From UBA11574 sp963752565 (GTDB taxonomy: Bacteria > Desulfobacterota > Desulfobacteria > Desulfobacterales > UBA11574), in the NCBI GenBank assembly GCA_963752565.1, contig CAVVZC010000024.1, positions 1-64,000 on the forward strand: 64,000 bases of DNA, written 5' to 3'. The position numbers and the translations under genes are program-made. The notes under the pieces were generated by a model that worked only from the letters and a program-made list of their open reading frames with translations, was not told the origin of the DNA and made no database searches. Below are positions 16,984 through 26,421 of this stretch, one piece after another. Position 1 is the first letter of the stretch, and each line of letters begins with the position of its first letter.

Positions 16984-17195
16984 GTTTCTTTGTTATCCCA
17001 ATCCGTTAAAAAAGGTTTCCCTATTATTATCAAATCTTTCTCTTTTTTATAGAAAAGTATTGGATTAACCCATGTCAAAACGTCGATGATGGGCAAACAA
17101 ATATGTCTGCAACCTTGTACCCCAAGTTAAAGTCTAAAGTAAAGACCATCAATAATATCCAACTTCGATTCTTTTCATTTTGCCGAACTTCTCTT

Positions 17196-17245
17196 CGAGT
17201 GTGAGATAAATTACACAATAAATTATGTAATTTATCTCACATTCG
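17196..17245. promoter_or_regulatory. Large palindrome in a divergent intergenic region
   Basis: Perfect 14-bp arms (17201-17214 and 17227-17240, GTGAGATAAATTAC) extend outward with one G-T mismatch to about 19 bp, around a 12-nt AT-rich loop. It lies between the divergent HAD (minus) and DUF5658 (plus) genes, so an operator is possible. A transcribed hairpin is the alternative. The rest of 16984-17413 shows no gene. Confidence 0.5.
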
Positions 17246-17413
17246 CATGGGTTCGTATCTATCTGGCCTGCTATAAACTATTGTAATTATAGAATATTTT
17301 CAAATAACCCAATTTGGCACGATTATTGATGATAAAAAATCAAAATCAATTCGTGCCAATCCACAAATCTATATTGAGCACAAATTAAATTTCCGAGGAA
17401 CCTTTTTTTATTT

Positions 17414-17893
17414 ATGGCAGAACACACAAAAGATATGTTTCACTTTAATAGAAGATTAGGAAAAGACCGGCGCAGCAATGGTTTTCCAAAAATCAAATCC
17501 TTTTTTATTTACGGCAGGAGAAAAAAAACACGCCGTAAGGACGATAAGTATAAAATCTCCTATTTCGATCAATACAGTTCAGGAATTTTTGTGGCCGCCG
17601 TATTAATTCTGTTTCTCAGTATCATCGATGCATTCTTAACTTTATTCCTGATCGATTGCGGGGCCAGTGAAATCAATCCAATAATGGCATATTTTCTCAA
17701 CTTTGGCCCCTATACATTCATGGGTGTTAAATATTTTTTGACATGTTATTCTTTAATAGTTCTATTAATATTCAATAATGTTTTTCTCGGGAAATTAAAG
17801 ATTTACACCCGCACTCTCTTTTCCTATGCCGTTGGCGTGTTTATGATTGTCATCGGATGGGAACTGTTCCTGACGTTTCGCATTTTATTTTGA
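17414..17893 (+). CDS. DUF5658 family membrane protein
   Basis: 159 residues. A basic, soluble N-terminus (about 1-50, rich in Arg and Lys, GRRKKTRRKDDK) is followed by three hydrophobic segments at about 55-80, 88-120 and 128-155. The motif SIIDAFLTLFLIDCGASEINPIM matches DUF5658, a small membrane family of unknown function common in Proteobacteria. GAGG occurs 13 bases before the ATG. It is monocistronic. Confidence 0.75.
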   Translation: MAEHTKDMFHFNRRLGKDRRSNGFPKIKSFFIYGRRKKTRRKDDKYKISYFDQYSSGIFVAAVLILFLSIIDAFLTLFLIDCGASEINPIMAYFLNFGPYTFMGVKYFLTCYSLIVLLIFNNVFLGKLKIYTRTLFSYAVGVFMIVIGWELFLTFRILF

Positions 17894-17989
17894 GTAAACC
17901 TTGAGGTTTTTATTTTTTTCCTACCGATGCGCTTCCGGATGAACAACCCCCTCGTTCCCCACAACCGCATGAGACCTTTGAAAAACGTT

Positions 17990-18817
17990 TCATTTAATGA
18001 CTTTCAACGTATGGGTCTTCCGTAATTTTTCCCACATTGCATCAATAATGGCAAAGGATGCCTCGTCCACATTTAATTTTTTATTTTTGGACACAAATCT
18101 GCAAGACTCCATGAGTTCATGGTTGCCGGACCAAAGACGGAATGCATTTCGGATATATGCACCCAGATTGGAATTGAGATCAACAAGTTCATCATGTGTC
18201 ATATTGGCGACGACAACTTTATCCTTGAGCGCCATTTCCGTTATCAATCTCTCAACAGCTTCGTGAATGGTTTTTGGAAGTGCAAGCCGTTTCTCAAGGT
18301 GGTCTTTTTTGGGATAATCGGTAACGGCCCGATGGAAAGGGACATTCATTAAATCCAATATCAATGCTCTCTCAAGCATAATTTTTGTGTGTTTTCCGGC
18401 GTGGGGATTCGCGGATGTACCCGGGCCAACCACACAAAGAACATCAATGTGTCTCAACTGAATCCAGTCATTGACCAGAGATGCAGCATGAAACGCAATG
18501 GTTTGATTAAGGTCGACACCAAGAAGTTGATGTTTGTGCCTCAACGTTTCTCTTTCAGCGCGATAAAGATCCCCGATGAGTTTGCCGTAGAATATGATGA
18601 GTGTCCCTTTTGAATCTTTTACATTCTGTTTTATACACTCAGAATAATCATCGGTTGACATTTCCTGGAGATTATAATTTTCAGGCAATGTGCCGGTTTC
18701 AGTGGTCCGGCCTTTTGGTATCCATCCACCGTGGGCAATCCCCAGTTTGATTGCAGCATCAAGGGCAGCCTGGTCAGCACTTGTTTGTCCGCCTGAGATA
18801 ATTTTCTTGAGCATCAT
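17990..18817 (-). CDS. Putative molybdenum-carrier (YpsA/LOG-like fold) protein with a DUF6794-like C-terminus
   Basis: 275 residues. The N-terminus KIISGGQTSADQAALDAA..LG..HGGWIPKGR is the signature of the putative molybdenum carrier family, a Rossmann-like fold related to YpsA. The C-terminal 90 residues (LPKTIHEAVERL ... GAYIRNAFRLWSGNHELM) resemble the small DUF6794 domain. A role in cofactor or nucleotide binding is inferred from the fold; direct molybdenum binding has only been proposed for relatives. It lies 25 bases downstream of the quinone oxidoreductase gene, likely in one operon. Confidence 0.75.
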   Translation of the reverse strand: MMLKKIISGGQTSADQAALDAAIKLGIAHGGWIPKGRTTETGTLPENYNLQEMSTDDYSECIKQNVKDSKGTLIIFYGKLIGDLYRAERETLRHKHQLLGVDLNQTIAFHAASLVNDWIQLRHIDVLCVVGPGTSANPHAGKHTKIMLERALILDLMNVPFHRAVTDYPKKDHLEKRLALPKTIHEAVERLITEMALKDKVVVANMTHDELVDLNSNLGAYIRNAFRLWSGNHELMESCRFVSKNKKLNVDEASFAIIDAMWEKLRKTHTLKVIK

Positions 18818-18842
18818 TCTTTCTCTACGGGTTTTAAAGGAA

Positions 18843-19820
18843 TCAAGGAATCAAAAGCGTGGACCCGGTGGTCTTACGATCCTCGAGTTCCTGATGGGCT
18901 CTGGAAGCTTCGGCCAGCGGGTATGTCTGTCGAACCTCGATCTTAACCACACCTTTTCCCACCACCTCGAACAGATCGCGAGCATGGGCAAGCAGATCCT
19001 CACGCCTGGCGGTATAGGCCATAAGGCTCGGCCGGGTAAGGAACAAAGAACCTTTGGCAGCAAGAATCCCCGTGTCTATGGGCGGAATCGGGCCGGAAGA
19101 CTGGCCAAAACTGACCATCATCCCCATGGGGCGCAGACAGTCGAGTGATTTCATGAAGGTGGATTGGCCCACGGAATCATATACCACGTCAACACCCTTT
19201 TCTTTCGTAATCTCTTTTACCCGTGAGACAAAATCCTCGTCCCGGTAGAGGATGGGATGATCACAGCCATGGTTTGCCGCGAGATCAGCTTTTTCAGGCG
19301 AACCCACCGTTCCGATCACCGTGGCACCTAAATATTTGGCCCACTGGCAGACAATCAACCCCACGCCGCCGGCCGCGGCATGGATCAAGATACGATCGCC
19401 CGCTTTTACGTTGTAACAGCCGTGCAGGAGATATCGGGCGGTCATCCCCTGAAGCATCATGGCTGCCGCCTGTTGGGTTGAAATGGACTCCGGAAGCTTT
19501 ACCAGGCGATCAGCGGGCATGATTCTGGCTTCGGCATAAGCACCCGGGGGCAACCCGGCGTATGCAACACGGTCCCCTTTTGTGAATTCACTCACCCCCT
19601 CGCCAACGCCTTCGACAACACCGGCGCCTTCCATCCCGGGTATGGCCGGCAGAGCGGGCAGAGGATAGAGTCCGGTGCGGTGATACACATCGATAAAATT
19701 CAGGCCAATGGCTTCCTGGCGAAGCAGAATTTCACCTGTTTTTGGCTGTCCCGGATCATACCCTTCCCAGCGCAACACCTCAGGACCGCCGGTTTCATGC
19801 ACAATAACGGCTTTTACCAT
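18843..19820 (-). CDS. Quinone oxidoreductase (zinc-independent MDR family)
   Basis: 325 residues, the typical QorA/zeta-crystallin size. It has the N-terminal GroES-like fold and the NADPH-binding motif AAAGGVGLIVCQWAKYLGA. It lacks the zinc ligands of alcohol dehydrogenases. The quinone reductase signature (NFIDVYHRTGLYP) is at about 37. It reduces quinones or enones with NADPH in the cytoplasm. A strong AAAGGAGG precedes the ATG. It is followed by the molybdenum-carrier-like gene. Confidence 0.88.
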   Translation of the reverse strand: MVKAVIVHETGGPEVLRWEGYDPGQPKTGEILLRQEAIGLNFIDVYHRTGLYPLPALPAIPGMEGAGVVEGVGEGVSEFTKGDRVAYAGLPPGAYAEARIMPADRLVKLPESISTQQAAAMMLQGMTARYLLHGCYNVKAGDRILIHAAAGGVGLIVCQWAKYLGATVIGTVGSPEKADLAANHGCDHPILYRDEDFVSRVKEITKEKGVDVVYDSVGQSTFMKSLDCLRPMGMMVSFGQSSGPIPPIDTGILAAKGSLFLTRPSLMAYTARREDLLAHARDLFEVVGKGVVKIEVRQTYPLAEASRAHQELEDRKTTGSTLLIP

Positions 19821-20225
19821 AAAGCCTCCTTTCCCCTGTTTCGCCGGATAGTCAGCGATCTTGCAATCGCCATACCCGCAGACAGGACATTTTACAGCCT
19901 TGTTTATGATGATGCATTTTTATTAAATTGCTTGTCATTATATGTATCACAAACGACGATGTTCAGGTCAAGTAAATCCTGTGCCCGGGTGCTTCGAAAT
20001 CATCCTCTTTCCCCTAAGTTTCACACAGAAAATCATTTGCTCGTTTCCGGGGATGTCCTGAAAGTTCATAATAAGAGGTGTTTTTTCGCTTGATCTGCCC
20101 GTTAATTCGCGAATGGGCGTTAACCGACGCCCAACAGGACAATGAGCTGCGAGACACAAGCAGTGCGATATCTACGGCTGAATATGTTTGGATTTTAAAA
20201 GGTCTATGGGGTATGGTATTGATAT

Positions 20226-20440
20226 TATAGCGGTTTGCATAAATGTGTTCCGATTGAAAAGCCTTTCCTTTTTTCAGTTTCTATACATGACTTGGGTCAG
20301 GTTGACCCGTTGGCCCGTTAGCCCGTTCGTCAGGTTTTTAGGTCTTACCGGCAAACCGGCCAACTTCTAGGCTGTGGGCATAAGACTTAGGTGCATCTGG
20401 ATTACTGCTGAAACGGAACGTTATTTTGACAACCGCTATA
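20226..20440. mobile_element. MITE-like element, copy 2 (TATAGCGGTT termini)
   Basis: A 215-bp element in opposite orientation to 7465-7695, with the same TATAGCGGTT..AACCGCTATA ends and the same interior. The region 19821-20225 in front of it holds no recognisable gene. Confidence 0.8.
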
Positions 20441-20510
20441 GCATTACAATTGTTGTGAAGATCATAACACGTTGAAAACACAGGCACGAAAATAAGGGTT
20501 GGCAGGGGAA

Positions 20511-22127
20511 TTATCGATTTTTCAAATGATAATAAGGTGGATAGGTCGTCAACCGCTGGTCTTCAGCAGGCTCTCCGATGGTAAAATGGTAGAGGCTTTG
20601 AAATGCATTATGTTTAAAACCCAAGAGGTCATGTACGGCGTCATCGAAAAAACACCCGATTCCGGTACCCCTCAGCCCATGCGCTTCCGCTTCAAGATAC
20701 AGCACCTGTCCGACCATTCCGCTTTCCCAGAAAAGATGACGATATCGAAACGGTTCTTTTTCCAACACGTTTTTGAACCTTGCGATCATTCCAAGGGAAA
20801 AGGCACTGTAACCGGCAATGTCCTGATGACAACTGACCTGGATGGCGGTTTGCCGGAAATCACCCTGTTCAAGAAGGTAGAGGGGAAACTTTGGATCGAT
20901 CTGCTCCCACAAAAAATCCGGCTTGGCGAGATGTTGTATTTCTTTTAAGTGATTCTCGTTTCGGATAAAAATATACAAACCCGGGAGTATTTCTCGGACC
21001 TTATGCACGAATATAATAAGATGAATGTTCGGATCAAAAAGTTCCACATCAAACGGCGCACAATGGTTTCGGGGTTGTGTTTTATCAAGCATCGTCATAA
21101 ATCGACCTTTGGATACATGGCCTTCGGGGTTAAAACTGACGGCACTTCTTCTTTTCCGAATGATTTCTTCGGCCTTAAAAGAAGTCATCGGCGGACCGAT
21201 GAATTTCCTGTGCCTGTAGTCAAATCTGCTTTCCGATGTCGCCGGTTTTTCAGTCAGTTCCGCAGTTTTATATATAATTTCCCAGTTAACCTTTTTGTCG
21301 CTCAGCAGATTGGGTATTCCATCAAACGAAAGGTTCGAAAATCCATCGATGGTTTCAACGGGTATACCGCGCGGGACGTTATGATGTTCACGCGAACAGA
21401 CAAAACACAGGAGCTCCGGAGCCTCCTTTTCCAGATGATGCCAGTCGGTCCTGTCAAAACCAAGTATCGTTTCGATATCCCCGTCCGACAGCGAATTCAA
21501 TAACGTAACTTTCCATCCCAAAAGGCTTGCGGAAAAACTCAAGGCTGCCAGGGCATGACCGATATCATGATTGCAGTAACGAAATCCACGCTCTCCATAT
21601 TTCCAGGATTCTCGCCAGAATATACTGCTTAAAGCCGACATAAATCCGTGTGTTTGAAAATGATTTAAAATACGTTCCCATAAATCGCCGGAGATTATCG
21701 CCCGCTGTTCCAAAGCATGGATAAATGGATTATAGTGGTAAACACCGCAGGGCGTTGAATCCGTGGAAGGTAAAACAAGGTGTGCTTCCGTGGGGTGAAG
21801 ATTTCCACTGGAAGGGTTCATTCGAAGAGACCACCGGCTGCCTGAAGTCGATTTCCATGCAGACAGGCCAAGGGCTAACGCTATGAATCGCGAGATATTT
21901 TCCAGGCTGAACGCCTGGGGCTTTGTATTTTCCCGGGTGTATAAATCCATGTATTCAGCCTTGGGATTCTCTTCAATCAGCGGCAGGGAGACCGTTTTCA
22001 CACCTTCGTAAAACCTGAATGGATTCGGCTGATTTTTCCAGTCCATATAACCCGGGGATTTGGCGTAGCGGTGGAAATGATGTTTGCTCTCTTCATGGTA
22101 ACGAAGAATTTCTTCTGTTTTATTCAT
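20511..22127 (-). CDS. Tandem nitroreductase-fold (SagB/ThcOx-like) dehydrogenase
   Basis: About 538 residues from ATG 22127, which has GGAGGT 7 bases upstream; the open frame begins at 22169. It has two nitroreductase-fold halves: about 70-250 (NPSSGNLHPTEAHLVL, GVYHYNPF) and about 315-520 (IRKRRSAVSF, FWESGMVGQVLYLEAEAHGLRGTGIG). The N-terminal YHEESKHHFHRYAKSPGYMDW is typical of SagB/ThcOx-type FMN dehydrogenases, some of which oxidise azolines in peptide natural products; others have unknown substrates. No precursor peptide or cyclodehydratase is visible nearby. It lies 47 bases behind the M24 gene, so the two probably form an operon. Confidence 0.82.
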   Translation of the reverse strand: MNKTEEILRYHEESKHHFHRYAKSPGYMDWKNQPNPFRFYEGVKTVSLPLIEENPKAEYMDLYTRENTKPQAFSLENISRFIALALGLSAWKSTSGSRWSLRMNPSSGNLHPTEAHLVLPSTDSTPCGVYHYNPFIHALEQRAIISGDLWERILNHFQTHGFMSALSSIFWRESWKYGERGFRYCNHDIGHALAALSFSASLLGWKVTLLNSLSDGDIETILGFDRTDWHHLEKEAPELLCFVCSREHHNVPRGIPVETIDGFSNLSFDGIPNLLSDKKVNWEIIYKTAELTEKPATSESRFDYRHRKFIGPPMTSFKAEEIIRKRRSAVSFNPEGHVSKGRFMTMLDKTQPRNHCAPFDVELFDPNIHLIIFVHKVREILPGLYIFIRNENHLKEIQHLAKPDFLWEQIDPKFPLYLLEQGDFRQTAIQVSCHQDIAGYSAFSLGMIARFKNVLEKEPFRYRHLFWESGMVGQVLYLEAEAHGLRGTGIGCFFDDAVHDLLGFKHNAFQSLYHFTIGEPAEDQRLTTYPPYYHLKNR

Positions 22128-22174
22128 GAATTGTACCTCCATCGAGCCATAACGCTCAAAGGGGTGCATCAGAA

Positions 22175-23326
22175 TTATTTGACAACAAGATCCAATGGAC
22201 GCCGGGAAAGGGTCTCACAACCGGTTTCATTGACGACCACGGTATGGCCAAAACACATGGCATGGTTGGTGTCGCTGTCCATCAATATCATGTGGAGAAA
22301 GAACAACATGTTGGGTACTGCAATGACAGGATTGCCGTGATAAAACATGGGCCAATCCATCCAGTTGGGTGCAAAAGTGGTACCCAATGAATATCCGGTT
22401 GCATTGAGCCGGTGATCCTGCATGCCTGCGGCGTCACATGTTCGGGCATAGGCATCAAACACCTCACCAATGGGGCGTCCGGGTTTTAGTGCCTTTTGAC
22501 ATGCATTCATGGCATCCACGGTAACGGCATGCATTTTTTTGTGTCGATCCGTTGCGCTGCCGATGGGAATGGTCCGCATCATGGCAGCGTGATAGTGACG
22601 ATAGGCTGCCGCCCATTCAAGGGTCAACTGATCTTTTGTGTCCAATTTGCGACGACCGGATTTGTAACGGCACAAAAGCGCGTCTTCGCCTGATCCGATA
22701 ATAAATTCATTTCCCGGATAATCGCCGCCGCCAGAAAATATGACCCCATGCATGGCTGCCAGTATGTCGCCTTCGTCAACACCCGCGCCTGCCAAACCAT
22801 ATGCCTCGTCATAGGCCATATCAGCCAGCTCGGCAGCTTTTCGCACATATTGCATCTCCGCCGGGCTTTTCACAACCCGCAGTTTGGTAACCAAATCGGA
22901 CGCATCTTCGAATGTACAAAAGTCGGCAAATTCATTTTCAAGCATTTTACCGTTTTTGGCCGTCAATCCATAGGCATCATATTCCACACCCAGCCGTTTT
23001 CCTTTGCACCCGAATTGAATCAAAACCGATTTTAAATCCTTTGCCGGCGTTGCATCCGATCGATCCACCCAGATACGAATGTCTTTTATGATGGATGTGT
23101 GGCGGGCCTGTCTGAGATCCGGTGTTCGGGTCAGGAGCATGAAATGTCCGTCCGCCCCCAAAAACAGGCATTGAAAGAAAACATATCCAAAGCTGTCGTA
23201 TCCGGTAAGGTAGTACATGCTTTCCTGGCGAAACATGAGAAGGCCATCCAGACCGCGTCTTTGCATCTGTTCCAGCGTGTTCTGTTTACGTTGATCGAAT
23301 TCTTCCAAAGTAAAATGTGTTGCCAT
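22175..23326 (-). CDS. M24-family protein, creatinase/DoeA-like (metal ligands missing)
   Basis: 383 residues with an N-terminal creatinase-type domain (RRGLDGLLMFRQESMYYLTGYDSFGY) and a C-terminal pita-bread fold (SPAEMQYVRKAAELAD, GGGDYPGNEFIIGSG). The five metal ligands of methionine aminopeptidase/prolidase do not appear to be kept. The usual D-x-G..D region reads LEWAAAYRHYHAAMMRT, the GHGIG region reads GYSLGT, and the EPG and EDT regions read LHM and GHT. This resembles creatinase and ectoine hydrolase (DoeA) relatives, which hydrolyse non-peptide C-N bonds without metal. It is upstream of the tandem nitroreductase. Confidence 0.8.
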   Translation of the reverse strand: MATHFTLEEFDQRKQNTLEQMQRRGLDGLLMFRQESMYYLTGYDSFGYVFFQCLFLGADGHFMLLTRTPDLRQARHTSIIKDIRIWVDRSDATPAKDLKSVLIQFGCKGKRLGVEYDAYGLTAKNGKMLENEFADFCTFEDASDLVTKLRVVKSPAEMQYVRKAAELADMAYDEAYGLAGAGVDEGDILAAMHGVIFSGGGDYPGNEFIIGSGEDALLCRYKSGRRKLDTKDQLTLEWAAAYRHYHAAMMRTIPIGSATDRHKKMHAVTVDAMNACQKALKPGRPIGEVFDAYARTCDAAGMQDHRLNATGYSLGTTFAPNWMDWPMFYHGNPVIAVPNMLFFLHMILMDSDTNHAMCFGHTVVVNETGCETLSRRPLDLVVK

Positions 23327-23384
23327 CGGTAATCCTTCCTAAAATACCTGAATTTTACACAGACAGTCTTGAAATATTAGAAAT

Positions 23385-24065
23385 AGTAAAGAATCCCCCG
23401 CAACGCGGGACAGGCTTGGCCCATCGAAGATCCCGCATTGCGGGGGAGGACCAGGCTTTGGTTATCCCCAGAGGGGATTTGCTTTGTTGGAATTTCATTG
23501 AATCATTGAAATTACAAATATCAAATCACAAATATCAAACAAATTCCAATGACCAAAATTCGAAAATCCAAACAATGTTTCTGGAAGGTTTTGGTCATTG
23601 AATATTGGAATTTGAGATTTATTTGTAATTTGGTTCTTGGAATTTGTGATTTTAGACACAAAACTCCACGGCAGAGCCATCTATCTCTGACTCCCGCAAT
23701 GCGGGACAGGCTAGGCCCATCGAAGATCCCGCATTGCGGGGGAGGACCAGGCTTTGGTTATCCCCAGAGGGGATTTGCTTTGTTGGAATTTCATTGAATC
23801 ATTGAAATTACAAATATCAAATCACAAATATCAAACAAATTCCAATGACCAAAATTCGAAAATCCAAACAATGTTTCTGGAAGGTTTTGGTCATTGAATA
23901 TTGGAATTTGAGATTTATTTGTAATTTGGTTCTTGGAATTTGTGATTTTAGACACAAAACTCCACGGCAGAGCCATCTATCTCTGACTCCCGCAATGCGG
24001 GACAGGCAAGGCCCATCGAAGATCCCGCATTGCGGGGGAGGACCAGGTTTTTCAGGACCAAATAA
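23385..24065. repeat. Foldback repeat family A, two tandem copies
   Basis: The same element as at 6027-6384 appears as two nearly identical units with a period of 296 bases (CCAGGCTTT recurs at 23451 and 23747; CCAGG again at 24043). The units share the GC-rich segment CCCGCATTGCGGGGGAGGACCAGG at their joints. The central arms are complementary. The tandem head-to-tail state suggests duplication by slippage or unequal exchange at the GC-rich ends. Confidence 0.88.
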
Positions 24066-24166
24066 AATATCAGATATTATGTTGTTTTTATATCCGTTTC
24101 GATGAAATCTTTCCCCTTTTAACCAAGAATCATGGACAGGCTTGACCTCGATTTTGATAGTGATCG

Positions 24167-24673
24167 CTATTTTTTTAACACCCTGTATTTGAGATAAACC
24201 AATTTTTTTCCTATTTCTTTTATTTCCTCCAATTCTAAATCCAAGGAAATTTCTTCGGAAAAGAGAGACAGCCCATAACCAAATATTTTCGGAGAAATGG
24301 TCACGATCATCTCATCTATCAAATTTTCCTCGGCAAACAGGGAATTCACCAGGGAGCCGCCGGCCAGAATCACAGATGAAAAACCTTCTTTTTCCAAACC
24401 ATCCAAAATTTCTTTCGGTTTTTTATCGGTGTAAACCAAATTCTCCCACCCGGATTTGCGAGTTATATCACGCGTCAAAACAATGTTTTTGCGGTCCGGC
24501 AGCGGGGTTCCAATGGTATCAAATGTTTTGGAACCCATGATGACGGCACCTGCTCTACGGGTGATTTCCGCAAAAATTTTTTTATCTTCTTTTCCTGTCC
24601 AGTCCGGGAAATGTTCAGGGCTTTTGCCGATTTTGCCGTCAACGGTAAGGGCCATGACCAGCGTTACTTTCAT
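24167..24673 (-). CDS. Dihydrofolate reductase-like (RibD C-terminal) family protein
   Basis: 168 residues. The N-terminus VTLVMALTVDGKIGKSPEHFPDWTGKEDKKIF and the NADPH-binding AGAVIMGSKTFDTIG and VILAGGSLVNS stretches match the DHFR/RibD-C family. It lacks the usual FolA Asp/Glu context, so it is more likely a pyrimidine or pterin reductase paralogue. The substrate is unknown. The region 24674-24846 shows only a dispersed GCCCAATCTCTGCGTTATGCTC motif. Confidence 0.78.
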   Translation of the reverse strand: MKVTLVMALTVDGKIGKSPEHFPDWTGKEDKKIFAEITRRAGAVIMGSKTFDTIGTPLPDRKNIVLTRDITRKSGWENLVYTDKKPKEILDGLEKEGFSSVILAGGSLVNSLFAEENLIDEMIVTISPKIFGYGLSLFSEEISLDLELEEIKEIGKKLVYLKYRVLKK

Positions 24674-24846
24674 ATCATTACCTCTTAGTTAGTGTCCGTC
24701 CATAAATGGTCTTTTTGCCCAATCTCTGCGTTATGCTCAAAAAATAATCCTGGGAATATCAACTATATGCACCCCAAGGGCATTTCCTGCGGGGCACCTG
24801 TGGTTATTTTTTTCGCATGCCTTGATTTTACCCTAATGATCTACAA

Positions 24847-26343
24847 CTAATCGGGAGATGATCCTTTTTTAATAAGTTGATCCCAGATCCTCACCATGGC
24901 CAGCGTGTCCTGACCGCAATAGATCAAAAGGTTTTCTTTGATCTTCTCTTTCTCCTCAGCCAATGTGCCCGGGTGTATCAATCGCAGATACTCAGAAGAG
25001 GCTTGACTTCCATCTTGTATAAAAAGCGCGTCGTAACTCATTTCAGGGACCAAAACCGGCAATACGGATTTGAGCGAAAAAGAACCGTGAAATCCCGGAT
25101 GATAGAAATAATTTCTTATCATCGCACACAAATCTTTAAAGCGATACGGGATGCGCAACAGATCCTCCCGGTATAGAGAAAAATGTTCTGCAAGCCTTTC
25201 GACAATCGTCTTTTCATAGGTTGTATAAATGAAGATGGTGCCCTTTTCGCCCAAAGCATCCAAAAGTGTCCGGATAAAATCTTCCCTGAGGTCTCTATCG
25301 TCATCGCAAAGATATTCCTTATGCACAAGGGATCCGTCTTTGCAAAGAATATGATCCGACCATTGAAATGGAATGATCTGATATGGCGAGGTAGAGGCGT
25401 AACGGGGAATCGCAGGATTCACTGTTTCGAAATCCAGAAAATGAACAGGATATTCAACGTCCGTCAGCTGGGCATGGAGCCTTTTTGAAATAAACGCTTC
25501 ATTGTTCTTCACACATTTTCTCATGCGCTCCTGGAGTTGGGTTAAATTAAAGTCGTCAGGAATATCTTTGATATCCTCAACGCTCATGCCTGTCAGCTCA
25601 TCGAACTTGTTCGGTGAAATCCCGTATAGATCAAAAATCCAGTGCTCGGGCATGTCTTTTGTGCAATATTTCCAAAACTCGCAGGTAAAGGGGGTGTTGC
25701 AGTGTCGGGAGGGTTGAATCACAGGAGCGTCCGGTGCACTGAGCATTTGCACGTGTTCATCGATGATAGAAGGTATCTCGTTTTGGATTGAAAGGACCTC
25801 ATCTGTGACATCAAAAAAAGAAAAGAGGTTTTCAAGATCAAGGTTGCTTCCATCATATACATACTGGTTGTTTATGAGTAAAAGAAACACCCGGTTGATA
25901 TTTAAACCACTTCCTTTTAGAACATAATACTGGATGGCAACATCCGGCAAATGAATATCTTTTACCGAAGTGGAAGATTTCACCTCGATCATATTCCACT
26001 GGCCGTTATCCAATCGATTTAAAATATCCACCCGTATCCGAACATTATGGTAGAGAAAAGCGGCTTCAAATATTGAACCTACATTGGGGTCCTGTAAAGC
26101 ATTTCGTGTGGTTTGGACAGCCTCTTCGTGGTGAAAGTGATCTTCCCGGATCAGAACGCCGCCTGTAAAAAGGCGGGTTGCCAGTTGACCCACTTTGTGT
26201 CCCGTGTCAAAAAGGGCCTGTTGGGCAGGGGTTACTTCACTGGCAAGCTCACGGTTGAAGCACGAATTCCACAAACGCAAATAACATTGCAGCCCTGATA
26301 AGTAGCGTGATTTGGAGAGCATGGGGGTTTTGTTGTATTTCAT
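24847..26343 (-). CDS. DUF2779 protein: Cas4/RecB-like nuclease plus RNase H-fold exonuclease-like domain
   Basis: 498 residues. The N-terminal half resembles PD-(D/E)XK nucleases: RVDILNR..NGQWNMIEVKSSTSVKD gives the D..ExK core, with Cys residues at the N-terminus (LQCYLRLWNSCF) and a later Cys group (HCNTPFTCEFWKYC) that could hold an Fe-S cluster as in Cas4. The C-terminal DUF2779 part (HFLDFETVNPAIPRY, FIYTTYEKTIVERL, YCGQDTLAMVRIWDQL) looks like a DEDD-type 3'-5' exonuclease. DNA or RNA processing is likely. It is not next to any CRISPR or known defence gene here. Confidence 0.8.
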   Translation of the reverse strand: MKYNKTPMLSKSRYLSGLQCYLRLWNSCFNRELASEVTPAQQALFDTGHKVGQLATRLFTGGVLIREDHFHHEEAVQTTRNALQDPNVGSIFEAAFLYHNVRIRVDILNRLDNGQWNMIEVKSSTSVKDIHLPDVAIQYYVLKGSGLNINRVFLLLINNQYVYDGSNLDLENLFSFFDVTDEVLSIQNEIPSIIDEHVQMLSAPDAPVIQPSRHCNTPFTCEFWKYCTKDMPEHWIFDLYGISPNKFDELTGMSVEDIKDIPDDFNLTQLQERMRKCVKNNEAFISKRLHAQLTDVEYPVHFLDFETVNPAIPRYASTSPYQIIPFQWSDHILCKDGSLVHKEYLCDDDRDLREDFIRTLLDALGEKGTIFIYTTYEKTIVERLAEHFSLYREDLLRIPYRFKDLCAMIRNYFYHPGFHGSFSLKSVLPVLVPEMSYDALFIQDGSQASSEYLRLIHPGTLAEEKEKIKENLLIYCGQDTLAMVRIWDQLIKKGSSPD

Positions 26344-26421
26344 TTATATTTTGGTGCCGTACGATAGTGCTTCAATGAAATATTTTACCTTTCCACCGAA
26401 GACCGAGTTAAGGAAAACCGG

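Noticed and set aside
23495..23976. Frames of 60-95 codons inside repeat A copies
   Set aside because: They recur in every repeat copy, lie in both strands of a foldback structure and have no protein-like composition.
23385..24065. Tandem repeats considered as a CRISPR array
   Set aside because: Units are about 296 bp, without short repeats and unique spacers, and no cas genes are near.
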